64,000 nucleotides of DNA, taken from NCBI RefSeq assembly GCF_001902635.1, contig NZ_MJAO01000014.1, forward strand, positions 93,242-157,241. Reading direction: 5' to 3'. The notes under the pieces were generated by a model, which saw only the letters and a list, made by a program, of their open reading frames with translations, ran no database searches and was not told the DNA's origin. This document shows positions 34,190 through 45,159 of the stretch, one piece after another (position 1 is the first letter of the stretch; every line of letters starts with the position of its first letter). This DNA is from Serratia marcescens. GTDB taxonomy: Bacteria; Pseudomonadota; Gammaproteobacteria; Enterobacterales; Enterobacteriaceae. A program made the position numbers and the translations under genes.

Positions 34190-35680
34190 TTACTTGCTCT
34201 TTTTCAGGTGGCTCATCAGGCGCTTGCGCTTACGCATCTGGGTCGGTGTCAGCAGGTTGCGTTTGCCGGCGAACGGGTTGTCGCCCTCTTTGAACTGGAT
34301 ACGGATCGGCGTCCCCATCACGTTCAGCGAGCGGCGGAAGTAGTTCATCAGATAGCGCTTGTACGAATCGGCCAGGTCGCTGACCTGGTTGCCATGGATC
34401 ACCACGATCGGCGGGTTGTAACCGCCGGCGTGGGCGTATTTCAGCTTCACGCGGCGGCCGCGTACCAACGGCGGCTGGTGATCGTCAACCGCCATCTGCA
34501 TGATTTTGGTCAGCATCGAGGTGTTTACCCGACGGGTCGCGCACTCGTAGGCTTCCTGCACCGATTCGAACAGGTTGCCGACACCGCTGCCGTGCAGCGC
34601 GGAAATGAAGTGCACGCGCGCGAAGTCGACGAAGCCCAGGCGCAGATCGAGCATCTCTTTCACGTGCTCGCGATCTTCTTCGCTCATGCCGTCCCACTTG
34701 TTGACCGCAATCACCAGTGAGCGCCCACTATTGAGGATAAAGCCGAGCAGCGAGAGATCCTGATCGGAAATGCCTTCACGCGCATCGATCACCAACAGCA
34801 CCACGTTGGCATCTTCAATCGCCTGCAGGGTCTTGATCACCGAGAATTTCTCGACGGTTTCCGTCACCTTGCCGCGTTTGCGCACCCCGGCGGTGTCGAT
34901 CAGCACGTATTCACGTTCGTCACGTACCATCGGAATGTAGATGCTGTCGCGGGTGGTGCCCGGCATGTCGTACACCACCACGCGCTCCTCGCCGAGGATG
35001 CGGTTAGTGAGCGTAGACTTACCGACGTTCGGGCGGCCGACGATCGCCAACTTGATCGGCAGATCCTGCGGATTGAACTCTTCTTCCGGCTCTTCGTCTT
35101 CTTCGCCTTCCAACGTTTCGCCGTTTTGCTCAGCCCAGTAAGCGGCGTTGGCCTCTTCCTCGGTCAGCTCGACGTCTTCCGGTTTTTCCGGCACAAACGG
35201 TACCAGCACATGTTCGATCAGCTGGGTCACGCCGCGGCCGTGGGAAGCGGCGATAGCGAACACTTCGCCCAGGCCGAGCGAGTAGAAATCGGCGGTAGCG
35301 GTGTCCGGATCCAGACCGTCAGTCTTGTTGGCCACCAGGAAGGTCGCCTTCTGGCGGCTGCGCAGGTGCTGGGCAATGCCCTGATCGGCCGGCATCAGGC
35401 CGGCGCGGGCGTCGACCATGAACAGTACGATGTCCGCTTCTTCGATCGCCAGCAACGACTGGCCGGCCATGCGCGTTTCGACGCCGTCCTCGGTGCCGTC
35501 GATACCGCCGGTATCGACGATGATGAATTCATTGCCTTCGATTTCAGCACGACCATACTTGCGGTCACGCGTCAGCCCCGGGAAATCCGCCACCAGCGCA
35601 TCGCGCGTATGTGTTAAACGGTTGAACAAGGTGGATTTACCCACATTCGGGCGCCCGACCAGCGCGACGACAGGTATCAT
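34190..35680 (-). CDS. der: Ribosome-assembly GTPase Der (EngA)
   Basis: 496 residues; E. coli Der has 490. Two tandem GTPase domains each show the full set: [17 protein letters not shown] and NKTDG in the first; [17 protein letters not shown] and NKWDG in the second. An acidic linker (about 165-205) separates them and a KH-like domain ends with a basic tail. It acts in 50S subunit assembly. Separated from bamB by 256 bases holding a terminator and an ERIC repeat, so der probably has its own promoter here. Confidence 0.98.
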   Translation of the reverse strand: MIPVVALVGRPNVGKSTLFNRLTHTRDALVADFPGLTRDRKYGRAEIEGNEFIIVDTGGIDGTEDGVETRMAGQSLLAIEEADIVLFMVDARAGLMPADQGIAQHLRSRQKATFLVANKTDGLDPDTATADFYSLGLGEVFAIAASHGRGVTQLIEHVLVPFVPEKPEDVELTEEEANAAYWAEQNGETLEGEEDEEPEEEFNPQDLPIKLAIVGRPNVGKSTLTNRILGEERVVVYDMPGTTRDSIYIPMVRDEREYVLIDTAGVRKRGKVTETVEKFSVIKTLQAIEDANVVLLVIDAREGISDQDLSLLGFILNSGRSLVIAVNKWDGMSEEDREHVKEMLDLRLGFVDFARVHFISALHGSGVGNLFESVQEAYECATRRVNTSMLTKIMQMAVDDHQPPLVRGRRVKLKYAHAGGYNPPIVVIHGNQVSDLADSYKRYLMNYFRRSLNVMGTPIRIQFKEGDNPFAGKRNLLTPTQMRKRKRLMSHLKKSK

Positions 35681-35751
35681 TGTTGAAGCCTCATTACTTA
35701 ATAATCAATGCGTTACTGCACTGTGGATAGACACCAACGGTGCAGCTTATA

Positions 35752-35792
35752 AAAATACGAAACGGCCCCTGAACACTCAGGAGCCGTTTTCC
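35752..35792 (-). terminator. Intrinsic terminator downstream of bamB
   Basis: AACGGC-CCTGA (from 35761) pairs with TCAGG-GCCGTT (to 35788) with one bulged position each side. T-rich tracts flank it on both strands. It would separate the bamB operon from der. Confidence 0.75.
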
Positions 35793-35795
35793 CCT

Positions 35796-35913
35796 TCATC
35801 TTTCGCGCCACAGCGGCGTTGTCTGCGCACCTTCGCCCCGGTCACTTAGTTCACTAAGCTCCCGAGGACTCATGCGCTTGCCGCCTGGCTGCAACCCGAA
35901 AACTTTCGGGTGC
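35796..35913. repeat. ERIC (enterobacterial repetitive intergenic consensus) element
   Basis: Recognisable ERIC core in diverged form: GTCACTTAGTTCACTAAGCTCC, then CTCATGCGCTTGCCGCCTGG and CTGCAACCCGAAAA leading to TTCGGGT. About 118 bases in the bamB-der gap. The outer left end is blurred, so the boundary is approximate. Confidence 0.8.
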
Positions 35914-35936
35914 AAGAAGGGCCACGACGAGCGGCG

Positions 35937-37118
35937 TTAGCGGGTGAAAGCGTAAACTTTCCCGCCGCGAGCCTGGATGACCAGCTTGTCGCCGGCCACC
36001 ATCGGCGCAGACAGGAAGCCGGAGCTATCCACTTCCTGCTGGGCGACAAAACGGCCATCGGTGGTGTTGACCCAGTGCAGATAGCCTTCAGCGTCACCGG
36101 TCACCAGATAACCATTATACATCACCGGCGGCGTCAGGTTGCGGTGCAGCAGATCGCTCTGCGTCCACACGGTCACACCGCCTTCGGTGCTGAGTGCCAC
36201 CACGCGATCGTTCTGGTCGATCAGGTAGATGCGGCCCGCGTCAACGATGAAATCATTCACCGAACCCAGCTCGCGTTTCCAGATGATCTGACCGGAACGC
36301 AGATCCAGCGCCGTCAGGTTGCCGTTGTAACCCAGCGCGTAGACTACGCCGTCAACGATCACCGGCGTGGTGTCCACGTCGTTCAGGCGATCGATTTCGG
36401 TCGCGCCGCTCGGTTGAGAAATGCGCTGTTGCCAGATCAGTTGGCCCTGCTGCATCAGTACCGCGCTGACGCGGCCGTTGTCACCACCGACGATGGCGGC
36501 GCCAAAAGCGACGGCCGGCGCGGATTCACCGCGCAGCGACAGCGAAGGTATGTCCAGGTTAACCGTCCACTTCACCGCGCCATCGGCTTCGTTCAGCGCC
36601 TGCAGCATGCCGTTGGAGGTGTGCACCAACACCATGCCGTCGCTGACAACCGGGCGGGAGATCGCCTCACCGGCCACCTTGGTCTGCCAGGCGATAGCGC
36701 CGTCGGCGGTGTTCAATGCGTAAACCACCGCTTTTTCGCTGCCGACGTAAATCTTGTCACCCGCGACAGTCAGACCACCCGACAGCAGCGCAGACAGGTT
36801 GCTGGATAAGAAGCCGGTCTTCTCGGAAAGATTGACCTTCCACTTTTCGTTGCCGCTGTCGGCGTCCATCGCTTTCACGATGCCGAAGCGATCGGCGGCG
36901 TAAATGGTGCTGTCCTGATAGGCCGGACGCAGGTGGGAGTAATACTCACCGACGCCGTCGCCGACCGAGGTGCTCCACGCCTTATTCGGCGTAAACTGAT
37001 TTTCAACTTTCGGCAACGGCGACATGGTAACCACGTCTTCTTCGCTGTTAAACAGCGAGCAACCACTCAGCAAGGCAGCGGAAACCAGTCCGACCAAGAG
37101 TGTTTTACGCAATTGCAT
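35937..37118 (-). CDS. bamB: Outer-membrane assembly lipoprotein BamB
   Basis: 393 residues; lipoprotein signal ending ALLSGC with the acylated Cys at 20. The mature part is an eight-bladed PQQ-like beta-propeller with recurrent units such as GDKIYVGSEKAVVYALNTADG and GNLTALDLRSGQIIWKREL. It assists BamA in folding outer-membrane proteins, including autotransporters such as the one in this window. It is 11 bases after yfgM in the leftward operon. Confidence 0.97.
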   Translation of the reverse strand: MQLRKTLLVGLVSAALLSGCSLFNSEEDVVTMSPLPKVENQFTPNKAWSTSVGDGVGEYYSHLRPAYQDSTIYAADRFGIVKAMDADSGNEKWKVNLSEKTGFLSSNLSALLSGGLTVAGDKIYVGSEKAVVYALNTADGAIAWQTKVAGEAISRPVVSDGMVLVHTSNGMLQALNEADGAVKWTVNLDIPSLSLRGESAPAVAFGAAIVGGDNGRVSAVLMQQGQLIWQQRISQPSGATEIDRLNDVDTTPVIVDGVVYALGYNGNLTALDLRSGQIIWKRELGSVNDFIVDAGRIYLIDQNDRVVALSTEGGVTVWTQSDLLHRNLTPPVMYNGYLVTGDAEGYLHWVNTTDGRFVAQQEVDSSGFLSAPMVAGDKLVIQARGGKVYAFTR

Positions 37119-37129
37119 GGGAATTCCCC

Positions 37130-37750
37130 TTAGCTGGACAAATTATTCAATTTCATGCGCAGCAAGACCTGCAGCGCCTGAGAAGCGTTGGACTCAATGC
37201 CTTTGCTGTAAGCTTCGCGCGCGCCCTTGGCGTCGCCCTTGGCCAGCAACACGTCGCCGCGCACGTCCTGCGTCATCGCCGCCCAGCCTTCGCCTTTCAC
37301 GCCATCCAGCGTTTTCAGCGCTTCATCCAGCTTTTTCTCCTGCAGCTGGACACGCGCCAGACGCAGGTCGATCATCGCCAACAGGTTGTCGTCTTTGGTC
37401 TGGCCCTGCGCCAGCGCCAATTGCTGCTCCGCCTTGGCGAAATCATTCTGTTCGACAAAGTGCTTGGCCAACTGCAGCGCGGCCAATACGCCGTAGCTGT
37501 TGCCGTTAGCCTGGACAAATTTTTCCGCGGCAGCCACGTCATCCGGCTTGCCGGCCGCCAGACGATCGCTGGCTTCCTGATAGGATTGCGACGCAGCCAT
37601 CATGTTGGCGTTCTCGTGGCTCTGCCAGTAACGCCAGCCGAACAGGGCACCAATTCCGAGCACCACGCCCACCGCCAGCGCTTTGCCGTTTTCGGCAAAG
37701 AACCGACGCAGTGCGTCGACTTGTTCGTTTTCAGTGGTATAGACTTCCAC
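37130..37750 (-). CDS. yfgM: Ancillary SecYEG translocon subunit YfgM
   Basis: 206 residues, as in E. coli. One transmembrane helix (about 24-43) with N-in topology and a periplasmic tetratricopeptide-like domain (LAKHFVEQNDFAKAEQQLALAQ, LRLARVQLQEKKLDEALKTLDG). It links the Sec translocon to periplasmic chaperones. Located between hisS (13 bases away) and bamB. Confidence 0.95.
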   Translation of the reverse strand: MEVYTTENEQVDALRRFFAENGKALAVGVVLGIGALFGWRYWQSHENANMMAASQSYQEASDRLAAGKPDDVAAAEKFVQANGNSYGVLAALQLAKHFVEQNDFAKAEQQLALAQGQTKDDNLLAMIDLRLARVQLQEKKLDEALKTLDGVKGEGWAAMTQDVRGDVLLAKGDAKGAREAYSKGIESNASQALQVLLRMKLNNLSS

Positions 37751-37763
37751 GGTGTCCTTCTCC

Positions 37764-39038
37764 TTAACCTAACATCAAAGCCAGACGCGCAGCGACTTCG
37801 CTTTGCGCCAGCGTTTCTTGTTCACCACTGCGCAGGTCTTTCACCACCACCTGCTGCGCCGCCACTTCGCTCTCACCCAGGATCAGCGCAATGCGCGCGC
37901 CCCATTTGTCCGCACGGGTGATCTGCTTCTTGAAGTTGCCGCCGCCGTAATTGGTCATCAGCTTCAGCTGCGGCGCCACGTCGCGCACCTGTTCAGCCAG
38001 CTGCATCGCCGCGCTCTGGGTACCCGCGCCGGACGAGATGACGTACACGTCGATAGCCGACGGCGCCTTGAATTCCGGGTTAACCGCCTGCACCAGCAGC
38101 ACCAGACGCTCCAGGCCCATGGCGAAACCGACCGCCGGCGTCGCACGCCCGCCCAGTTGCTCAACCAGGCCGTCGTAACGGCCGCCCGCGCACACGGTGC
38201 CCTGTGCGCCCAGGCTGGTGGTCACCCACTCGAACACGGTGCGGTTGTAGTAATCCAGACCGCGCACCAGGCGCTCGTTAACGGTATATGGGATACCCGC
38301 CTGCGCCAAAAGTTCACACAGACCGGCGAAGTGAGCCCGGGATTCTTCATCCAGGTACTCGGACAGGCGCGGCGCGTCGTTCAGCAGCGCCTGCACCTCA
38401 GGATTCTTGGAGTCCAGCACGCGCAGCGGGTTGCTGTACATGCGGCGCTTGCAGTCTTCGTCCAGCACGTCGACGTGCTGCTCCAGGAACGCCACCAGCG
38501 CATCGCGGTAGTTGGCGCGCGCTTCCAGCGAACCGATGGAATTCAGCTCCAGCTTGACGTGCTCGGCGATGCCCAGCGCTTTCCACCAGCGCGCGGTCAG
38601 CAGGATCAGCTCGGCGTCGATGTCCGGGCCTTGCAGGCCGAACACTTCCGCACCCAGCTGGTGGAACTGACGGTAGCGGCCCTTCTGCGGGCGCTCGTAG
38701 CGGAACATCGGGCCGATGTACCACAGACGCTGTTCCTGATTGTACAGCAGACCATGTTCGATGCCGGCGCGCACGCAGCCGGCCGTCCCTTCCGGACGCA
38801 GCGTCAGGCTTTCGCCGTTGCGGTCTTCGAAGGTATACATCTCTTTTTCCACGACGTCGGTCACTTCGCCGATCGCGCGTTTGAATAACGGGGTCTGCTC
38901 TACAATCGGCAACCGGATTTCGCTGTAACCGTAGCCGCCCAGCACCTGCTTGAGGGTGCCTTCAATACGCTGCCATAATGCCGTTTCTTCCGGCAGGTAG
39001 TCGTTCATGCCGCGAATGGCTTGAATGTTCTTTGCCAC
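37764..39038 (-). CDS. hisS: Histidyl-tRNA synthetase HisS
   Basis: 424 residues, same as E. coli. Class II motifs: motif 2 in [21 protein letters not shown], histidine A box [15 protein letters not shown] and motif 3 [13 protein letters not shown]. Charges tRNA-His in the cytoplasm. A 139-base gap with a terminator separates it from ispG upstream, so it has its own promoter in part. Confidence 0.98.
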   Translation of the reverse strand: MAKNIQAIRGMNDYLPEETALWQRIEGTLKQVLGGYGYSEIRLPIVEQTPLFKRAIGEVTDVVEKEMYTFEDRNGESLTLRPEGTAGCVRAGIEHGLLYNQEQRLWYIGPMFRYERPQKGRYRQFHQLGAEVFGLQGPDIDAELILLTARWWKALGIAEHVKLELNSIGSLEARANYRDALVAFLEQHVDVLDEDCKRRMYSNPLRVLDSKNPEVQALLNDAPRLSEYLDEESRAHFAGLCELLAQAGIPYTVNERLVRGLDYYNRTVFEWVTTSLGAQGTVCAGGRYDGLVEQLGGRATPAVGFAMGLERLVLLVQAVNPEFKAPSAIDVYVISSGAGTQSAAMQLAEQVRDVAPQLKLMTNYGGGNFKKQITRADKWGARIALILGESEVAAQQVVVKDLRSGEQETLAQSEVAARLALMLG

Positions 39039-39135
39039 GTGAGTTCTCTGTCCGTTGTCTGTAAAAATGAACCCGATTATAGGGACTTTGCCGCCCGGTA
39101 TTCAACGCGGATGCGGTTTTCTGCCCTTCAGGTTC

Positions 39136-39161
39136 ATAAACAAGCGGGCCAACAGGCCCGC
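39136..39161 (-). terminator. Intrinsic terminator after ispG
   Basis: GCGGGCC (39144-39150) pairs with GGCCCGC (39155-39161), followed on the minus strand by TTGTTTAT. The 139-base ispG-hisS gap corresponds to the E. coli interval that encodes the sRNA SroE, but I cannot identify that RNA from sequence alone. Confidence 0.7.
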
Positions 39162-39177
39162 CGTGTAGCGATAACGC

Positions 39178-40299
39178 TTATTTTTCCAGCAGATTGACCG
39201 TGATGCGGTTGCTTTCATCCATCATCGCGGCCTTGGCGCGAATCTTCGCTTCCAGCTGGTCGATCATCTGTTCGTTGTCGAAACGCTCTTTCTGGCGCAC
39301 GCCGTCTTCATAGAAGCCGCTCTTCTTGTGGCCGCCGGTCACGCCCATGGTGGACACCAGCGCTTCGCCCGGGCCGTTCACCACGCAACCGATGATCGAA
39401 ACGTCCATCGGCGTAATGATGTCTTCCAGGCGCTGTTCCAGTGCGTTCACCGTGCCGATCACGTCGAACTCCTGACGCGAACAGGTCGGGCAGGCGATGA
39501 AGTTGATGCCGCGCGCGCGGATGCGCAGCGACTTCAGGATGTCGAAACCGACCTTCACCTCTTCGACCGGATCCGCCGCCAGCGAAATGCGCAGGGTGTC
39601 GCCGATGCCTTCAGACAGCAGCATGCCCAGGCCGATGGCCGATTTGACCGATCCGCTGCGTGCGCCGCCGGCTTCGGTGATACCCAGATGCAGCGGCTGA
39701 TCGATGCGCGAGGCCAGCAGGCGGTAGGATTGCACCGCCAGGAACACGTCCGACGCCTTGACGCTGACTTTAAACTGGTCGAAGTTAAGGCGATCGAGGA
39801 TGTCCACATGGCGCATGGCGGATTCCAGCAGCGCTTCCGGCGTAGGTTCGCCGTACTTTTCCTGCAGGTCTTTTTCCAGCGAGCCACCGTTGACGCCGAT
39901 GCGAATCGGGATGTTCTTGTCACGGGCGCAGTCCACCACCGAGCGAATGCGCGATTCGTTGCCGATGTTGCCCGGGTTGATGCGCAGGCAGTCTACGCCG
40001 TATTCGGCAACCTGCAGCGCGATGCGATAATCGAAGTGGATATCGGCGACCAGCGGCACGTTGACCTGCTGCTTGATCAGCTTGAACGCCTCGGCGGCGT
40101 CCATGGTAGGAACCGAAACGCGGACGATATCGACGCCCACGCGCTCCAGCGCTTTGATCTGATTAACCGTTGCTTCAACATCGGTGGTACGAGTGTTGGT
40201 CATCGACTGTACGGCAATCGGTGCGCCATCACCAATAGGCACCTTGCCGACGTAAATACGTGTAGATTTTCGACGGTTGATGGGCGCTTGGTTATGCAT
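39178..40299 (-). CDS. ispG: 4-hydroxy-3-methylbut-2-enyl diphosphate synthase IspG
   Basis: 373 residues, near E. coli (372). TIM barrel beginning [20 protein letters not shown], then a C-terminal Fe-S domain with cysteines in [11 protein letters not shown] and GCVVNGPGE. It is the penultimate enzyme of the MEP isoprenoid pathway and needs a [4Fe-4S] cluster, supplied by the Isc system encoded 7 kb away. Confidence 0.98.
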   Translation of the reverse strand: MHNQAPINRRKSTRIYVGKVPIGDGAPIAVQSMTNTRTTDVEATVNQIKALERVGVDIVRVSVPTMDAAEAFKLIKQQVNVPLVADIHFDYRIALQVAEYGVDCLRINPGNIGNESRIRSVVDCARDKNIPIRIGVNGGSLEKDLQEKYGEPTPEALLESAMRHVDILDRLNFDQFKVSVKASDVFLAVQSYRLLASRIDQPLHLGITEAGGARSGSVKSAIGLGMLLSEGIGDTLRISLAADPVEEVKVGFDILKSLRIRARGINFIACPTCSRQEFDVIGTVNALEQRLEDIITPMDVSIIGCVVNGPGEALVSTMGVTGGHKKSGFYEDGVRQKERFDNEQMIDQLEAKIRAKAAMMDESNRITVNLLEK

Positions 40300-40346
40300 T
40301 ACTTACTCTCCATTGCTGCTCTGACATCACGACCGGGGCCGCGCGA

Positions 40347-41321
40347 TTACTGCGCGGCGACGGTCAGGCGAGCAACACGGTTTGACTTAACGAACCGGCT
40401 TAAATCAACCGGCTTACCCTGATACTGGATCTGTACTGCCGCCGGCGCGCCGATGGTCAGTTTGTACGGCGCGGTCCCGGTCAGGTTCAGCTTACCGCCT
40501 TTCTTCTGGATGCCGCTGAACAGCGTTTTGCCGCCGGCGTCGGTCACCTGCAGCCAGCAGTCGGCTGAGAAGTCCATCACCAGCGCGTTCGGATCGGCCG
40601 CCGGCGCGGCAACGCCTGCATCGGCGGTCGGCAGCGGCGCTTGTGCCGCCGGGGTGGTTTCCGGCAGGGTCGTCTGGCTTGGCGACACCACGGCAGGCTG
40701 CTGCTGGGCCGCACCTGGCGCCTGAGCGGTAGCCGCCGGCGCCTGAGCCGTTGCGCCGGTATCGGCCGGCGCGGCGCTGTTGTCGGTCAACGGCACGTTG
40801 GTGCCGGCGTCGACGTTGCCGTCGGTCAGCGGCACGGACTGCCCTTCGTTATGCTGTGAAAGCTGCGCGGAAGTCTGATCGGCCATGGTGGCGATCTCTT
40901 CCTGCTGCGCTTTGTGGTTTTGCCACCACCAGGCGCCGGTCAGGCCAATCACCACGAACACGATCAGCCAGGTGAAACTCATCAGCCAGCCATCGCGTTT
41001 TTTGCGGCGTTTGCCCAGCGAGAAGCTTTGCATCGGCGCCACTTTCGCCATCTTCAACGGCGCCTGCTTGGCCATCATCGGCAGCAATTCGTCTTCCGGC
41101 AAATGCACCAGCTTGGCGTAGGAACGGATATAGCCGCGCACAAAGGTAGACGCGAGGTCAGCAGACACGCTGTCTTCCTCGATATCGCGCACGGTGGACA
41201 TTTTGAGACACAGGCGTTCTGCAACGGTCTGTTGGCTCAGCCCGAGTTGCTCACGGGCCTGACGCAGGCGCTGGCCCGTCGTCATGGATACGGTTTTATC
41301 TTGGGAGGCTTCAGTATTCAT
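40347..41321 (-). CDS. rodZ: Cytoskeletal/cell-shape protein RodZ
   Basis: 324 residues. N-terminal helix-turn-helix domain ([22 protein letters not shown]) that binds MreB, one transmembrane helix (about 112-131), a Pro/Ala/Thr-rich periplasmic linker (about 165-230) and a C-terminal beta domain ([20 protein letters not shown]). Links MreB filaments to the cell-wall elongation machinery. Overlaps pilW by 11 bases. Confidence 0.96.
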   Translation of the reverse strand: MNTEASQDKTVSMTTGQRLRQAREQLGLSQQTVAERLCLKMSTVRDIEEDSVSADLASTFVRGYIRSYAKLVHLPEDELLPMMAKQAPLKMAKVAPMQSFSLGKRRKKRDGWLMSFTWLIVFVVIGLTGAWWWQNHKAQQEEIATMADQTSAQLSQHNEGQSVPLTDGNVDAGTNVPLTDNSAAPADTGATAQAPAATAQAPGAAQQQPAVVSPSQTTLPETTPAAQAPLPTADAGVAAPAADPNALVMDFSADCWLQVTDAGGKTLFSGIQKKGGKLNLTGTAPYKLTIGAPAAVQIQYQGKPVDLSRFVKSNRVARLTVAAQ

Positions 41322-42060
41322 TAGCTAAGAACTGCTGGTACTGTTTGGATTGTGGAAAACTTCGCGCTAGCTGCTTGCCATAGCGTTGAACGCTATCCTG
41401 ACGGCCGGCTAACGCGGCGAAACGAATCTGTAACCATAAGCTGCTGGCGCTGGCCGGCAGAACATGCTGATAAACATCCAATAAAAGTTGCGACTGGGCG
41501 CGCTTCCCTTCTCCAAATTGCTTTTCAGCCTCCGCCAGCAGCGGAGTGCCTTTGTCCGGATCGACCTTCAGCGCGCGGCTCAACAGCGTGCGCGCCTCGT
41601 CGTTTTGTCCGGCCTTGAGAAAACAGTAACCTGCGTTTTCCAGGCTGTCGGCGACCTGACCGTAATCAGGCACCAGCGCCGCAGCGCTAAACTGCTGTTG
41701 CGCCGGTACATACTGCCCTAAACCGCAAAGAAACGCACCGTAATTATTCAACACGGTGCCATTGCCTGGCGCAAGTTTAAGCGCTTGCCGGTAGCGCTGT
41801 TCAGCCGCGGCATTTTCACCGATCCGCTGCTCGTAGAGCGCCATGCCCAACTGCGTGCGGTAATCCTGCGGAGCCGCGTCCAGCGCCTTTTCCAGGTTCT
41901 GGCGCGCGGCGTCCATGTCGCCTTGCTGCAGGTACTCCAGGCCCAGCTGCAACCGCGTCTGGCCCGCTTCAGAGACTTGTGCTTCCTTTTCCGGCGCTGA
42001 ACCGGAACACCCGGCCAACAATCCGGCCGCCAGCCACACACCCCACAGTTTCAGCTTCAT
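41311..42060 (-). CDS. pilW: Type IV pilus biogenesis/stability lipoprotein PilW
   Basis: 249 residues from [18 protein letters not shown] at 42060, which gives a normal lipoprotein signal; upstream in-frame ATGs at 42072, 42090 and 42120 would give an odd charged leader. The mature part is tetratricopeptide repeats ([20 protein letters not shown] and others). PilW stabilises the PilQ secretin in type IV pilus systems; no pilus genes are nearby. Its place between rlmN and rodZ is common in enterics outside E. coli. Confidence 0.85.
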   Translation of the reverse strand: MKLKLWGVWLAAGLLAGCSGSAPEKEAQVSEAGQTRLQLGLEYLQQGDMDAARQNLEKALDAAPQDYRTQLGMALYEQRIGENAAAEQRYRQALKLAPGNGTVLNNYGAFLCGLGQYVPAQQQFSAAALVPDYGQVADSLENAGYCFLKAGQNDEARTLLSRALKVDPDKGTPLLAEAEKQFGEGKRAQSQLLLDVYQHVLPASASSLWLQIRFAALAGRQDSVQRYGKQLARSFPQSKQYQQFLANEY

Positions 42061-42159
42061 GCCCGCATTCATTTCCTTATCGGCCGTCATCTTACGCCCG
42101 CCAGCGTTAACTTCTCGCATAACAGGCTGTTAGATAACAAAAAAATGGTGCTATAGGAT

Positions 42160-43356
42160 TCAGACCGCCCGCACGTTGATAGGTTCCCCGGCCATTTTCT
42201 TTTTCAGGGTACGCTTGGTACGGTCGATCACTTCTCCCGCCAGTTGTCCGCAGGCGGCGTCGATGTCGTCACCACGGGTTTTACGAACAATAGTCGTAAA
42301 GCCGTATTCCATCAACACTTTGGAGAAACGATCCACCCGGCTGTTGGAGCTGCGGCCATAAGGTGCGCCCGGGAACGGGTTCCACGGGATCAGGTTGATC
42401 TTGCACGGGGTGTCTTTCAGCACTTCCGCCAGCTGATGCGCGTCGTCGGTGCTGTCGTTGATGTGATCCAGCATCACATACTCGACGGTGACCCGGCCCT
42501 GGTTGGCGTTGGATTTCTCCAGATAGCGGCGCACCGCGGCCAGGAAGGTCTCGATGTTGTACTTGCGGTTGATCGGCACGATCTCATCGCGGATGGTGTC
42601 GTTCGGCGCATGCAGCGAGATCGCCAGCGCCACGTCGATCATGTCGCCCAGCTTGTCCAGTGCCGGCACCACGCCGGAGGTGGACAGGGTCACACGGCGC
42701 TTGGACAGGCCGAAACCGAAGTCGTCCAGCATGATTTCCATCGCCGGCACCACGTTGTTCAGGTTGAGCAGCGGCTCCCCCATGCCCATCATCACCACGT
42801 TGGTGATCGGGCGTTCGCCGGCGACTTTCAGCGCGCCGATGATTTTCGCCGCGCGCCACACCTGGCCGATGATTTCCGACACGCGCAGGTTGCGGTTGAA
42901 GCCCTGCTGGGCGGTCGAACAGAATTTGCACTCCAGCGCACAACCCACCTGGGAAGAGACACACAGGGTGGCACGGTCGCCGTCAGGGATATACACGGTT
43001 TCGACCTGCTGATCGCCCACCTTGATTGCCCATTTAATGGTGCCGTCGGCTGAACGCTGTTCTTCCGCCACTTCCGGCGCGCGGATTTCCGCCACGCGCT
43101 GCAGCTTGGCGCGCAGCACTTTGTTGATGTCGGTCATCTGCTCGAAATCGTCGCAGCAGTAGTGGTACATCCACTTCATCACCTGGTCGGCGCGGAACGG
43201 TTTCTCACCCATTTTGGCGAAGAACTCGCGCATTTGCTGACGATTCAGATCCAGCAGGTTGATTTTGGCCACGGCCGGTTGCTCCGCGTTAACGGATGGG
43301 GTAGTCAGCGAATTATTTTCAGACACGGTGTGCTCAGACGTGATGGGTTCTAACAT
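42160..43356 (-). CDS. rlmN: Dual-specificity 23S rRNA/tRNA adenine-C2 methyltransferase RlmN
   Basis: 398 residues. Radical-SAM motif CALECKFC for the 4Fe-4S cluster, glycine-rich [10 protein letters not shown] and the catalytic Cys near the end in DIDAACGQL. Methylates A2503 of 23S rRNA and A37 of tRNA. First gene of the rlmN-pilW-rodZ-ispG stretch; a terminator separates it from ndk upstream. Confidence 0.97.
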   Translation of the reverse strand: MLEPITSEHTVSENNSLTTPSVNAEQPAVAKINLLDLNRQQMREFFAKMGEKPFRADQVMKWMYHYCCDDFEQMTDINKVLRAKLQRVAEIRAPEVAEEQRSADGTIKWAIKVGDQQVETVYIPDGDRATLCVSSQVGCALECKFCSTAQQGFNRNLRVSEIIGQVWRAAKIIGALKVAGERPITNVVMMGMGEPLLNLNNVVPAMEIMLDDFGFGLSKRRVTLSTSGVVPALDKLGDMIDVALAISLHAPNDTIRDEIVPINRKYNIETFLAAVRRYLEKSNANQGRVTVEYVMLDHINDSTDDAHQLAEVLKDTPCKINLIPWNPFPGAPYGRSSNSRVDRFSKVLMEYGFTTIVRKTRGDDIDAACGQLAGEVIDRTKRTLKKKMAGEPINVRAV

Positions 43357-43447
43357 AATGATCTCTGGCCTCGTTATTACACGTTATGGCGCTAAAGAAT
43401 GGAAAGTAAGTTGTGCATTCAGCCCGCATGATTCGGGTGGCGGCACT

Positions 43448-43485
43448 AAAAACGCGCCCCTGACAAGTCGTCTTATCAGGGGCGC
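43448..43485 (-). terminator. Intrinsic terminator after ndk
   Basis: GCGCCCCTGA (43454-43463) pairs with TCAGGGGCGC (43476-43485), 10 perfect pairs, followed on the minus strand by TTTTT. Confidence 0.88.
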
Positions 43486-43593
43486 GGCATTGTACAAATT
43501 TTAGTAGCGGGTGGCTATGGCTGAAAGGCATTCAGGGCATTTTTATTGTTTCAGCCGGTGAATACATCTCGCGCCATGCAAACTTCGCTCATG

Positions 43594-43652
43594 ATCCCTT
43601 ATGGATTTCAAGTTGCAGCCAACAATGCTGCGGCTTGAAAGACAGCGGGGAT
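43594..43652. repeat. 59-bp mini-ERIC (internally deleted ERIC)
   Basis: The two ends of an ERIC joined at TGCAGC: ATGGATTTCAAGT, TGCAGC (43614-43619), CAACAATGCTGCGGCTTGAA and GGGGAT. Compared base for base with the copy at 46763-46887, it equals that copy after removal of the 66 bases between its two TGCAGC repeats. Its last base forms part of the ndk stop codon. The remaining arms can still fold into a hairpin in the ndk 3' region. Confidence 0.85.
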
Positions 43653-44077
43653 TAACGTGCGCAGATTTCGCTTTCGTTGAAGAAGTAAGCGATTTCACGC
43701 TGTGCGGATTCAACGGAGTCGGAACCGTGAACGGCGTTAGCGGTGAAGCTGTCCGCGTAGTCGGCGCGCAGGGTGCCGGCCAGGGCGTTGTCCGGGTTGG
43801 TTGCACCCATGATGTCGCGGTTGCGCTGCACGGCGTTTTCAGATTCCAGAACCTGCACCATGATTGGGCCAGAGGTCATGAACTCAACCAGACCGTCGAA
43901 GAATGGGCGGCCTTTGTGCTCAGCGTAGAAGCCTTCAGCTTGCTCGCGAGTCAGACGCAGCATTTTAGCGGCGATGATTTTGAAACCGGCGCGCTCGAAA
44001 CGAGCGTAGATAGCGCCGATGTCGTTGTTGGCTACAGCGTTTGGTTTAACGATGGAAAAGGTACGTTCTACGGTCAT
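43652..44077 (-). CDS. ndk: Nucleoside diphosphate kinase Ndk
   Basis: 141 residues. Begins [12 protein letters not shown]; the catalytic histidine lies in the signature NxxHG(S)DS, here [13 protein letters not shown] near residue 117. Balances nucleoside triphosphate pools. Monocistronic with an ERIC remnant at the stop and a strong terminator downstream. Confidence 0.97.
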   Translation of the reverse strand: MTVERTFSIVKPNAVANNDIGAIYARFERAGFKIIAAKMLRLTREQAEGFYAEHKGRPFFDGLVEFMTSGPIMVQVLESENAVQRNRDIMGATNPDNALAGTLRADYADSFTANAVHGSDSVESAQREIAYFFNESEICAR

Positions 44078-44239
44078 GATGGCCTCTGTATGACTTCCAA
44101 AACAGGCCGGTCTGCAATGTTGCCGGCCTTCTCAAGTGGCGCAGATTATATGTGCGCCGTTAACGCTTGCCTACGGGAAAATCAACATTTCATTAAAAAA
44201 ATATGATCTTCATTCGCCATTTTCGGTGACGCGCCGACG

Positions 44240-45070
44240 TTACTGGGTCTTGTCGGTGGACGGGATCAAATTGCGCAGCCAGCTGCCCCAACGGCGCTGA
44301 TAAAACGGCTGCGTATGGGAGATCAGGTAATGGCTGATACCGCGCTCTTTCTCCGACACCAGGCAAAAATCTACCGGTTCGTCATTTGGCGCCGTTTCGC
44401 TGGCGACGCTGCCGGCCTCGTTGATCAACGCCTCGATCTCCGCCGGCTCAGCCTCTACTTCCAGACCGATCAGCAGATTCGGCTTCTCGTCCGCCGCCTG
44501 GTCGTGCATCAGCGCCAGAAACGCACGGCGCACCGGCTTGCGCTGGCTAAACAGCGTGGTCAGCGCGTCCACCATCGCCGACGGGTATTCTTCGGGCTGC
44601 CCCAGCAGAATTTGGGTCTCTTTGTCGACGTAATGTTCCACCGGTTTAATGACGCCCCCGCTCGCCAGCAGCATCGCTACCTCTTCCGGGTAGAACTCCT
44701 TGCCGTATTCCGCCTTCGGGTTGAGGAACAGATCCGCGCCCTGGGTGATTTCGAACAGCACCCGCGCCGGCATGGCGATGAACGGCTGCTCGTCCTCGAC
44801 GGCTTTCTGCAGCGCCTCCAGCGAGGTGAAGAACGGAATGATGCTCCCGCCGTCCTGCTTTTCCCAATGCTGGATATTGACCGACGTATCCGCGTTCAGC
44901 GTGATGTCGCCGTCTTGCTGCACCTGTTCGCTGTCGCCGAGGATCAGCACCGTGGCGTCGAGCAGTTCACGGAAGAACGCCGGGCGGTGGGCCGGCTCCG
45001 TCACCGCCAGCTTCAGCAGGCGTTCAAGCTCGTTCTCGCTCGGGGCGGCATCGTGATGATGGGAACTCAT
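44240..45070 (-). CDS. sseB: SseB family protein (enhanced serine sensitivity)
   Basis: 276 residues matching SseB in order: LERLLKLAVTEPAHRPAFFRELLDA at the start, FFTSLEALQKAV and LFLNPKAEYGKEFYPEEVAMLL in the middle, and a C-terminal SseB_C segment (RRAFLALMHDQA). The E. coli gene name comes from serine sensitivity on overexpression; its molecular role is unclear. Downstream of pepB, 89 bases apart, in the conserved iscX-pepB-sseB order. No sseA or pbpC follows here. Confidence 0.92.
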   Translation of the reverse strand: MSSHHHDAAPSENELERLLKLAVTEPAHRPAFFRELLDATVLILGDSEQVQQDGDITLNADTSVNIQHWEKQDGGSIIPFFTSLEALQKAVEDEQPFIAMPARVLFEITQGADLFLNPKAEYGKEFYPEEVAMLLASGGVIKPVEHYVDKETQILLGQPEEYPSAMVDALTTLFSQRKPVRRAFLALMHDQAADEKPNLLIGLEVEAEPAEIEALINEAGSVASETAPNDEPVDFCLVSEKERGISHYLISHTQPFYQRRWGSWLRNLIPSTDKTQ

Positions 45071-45159
45071 GGCAAACTCCAGGGATCAAATAGCGAGGCC
45101 CAGCATGCTGGGCCCCGAAGATAATGCGTATTCTAGCGCCCGACGCGGCGGGCGTTCAA

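Noticed and set aside
39039..39177. SroE small RNA in the ispG-hisS gap
   Set aside because: Position matches E. coli, but apart from the ispG terminator I could not identify conserved sequence, so it is not called.
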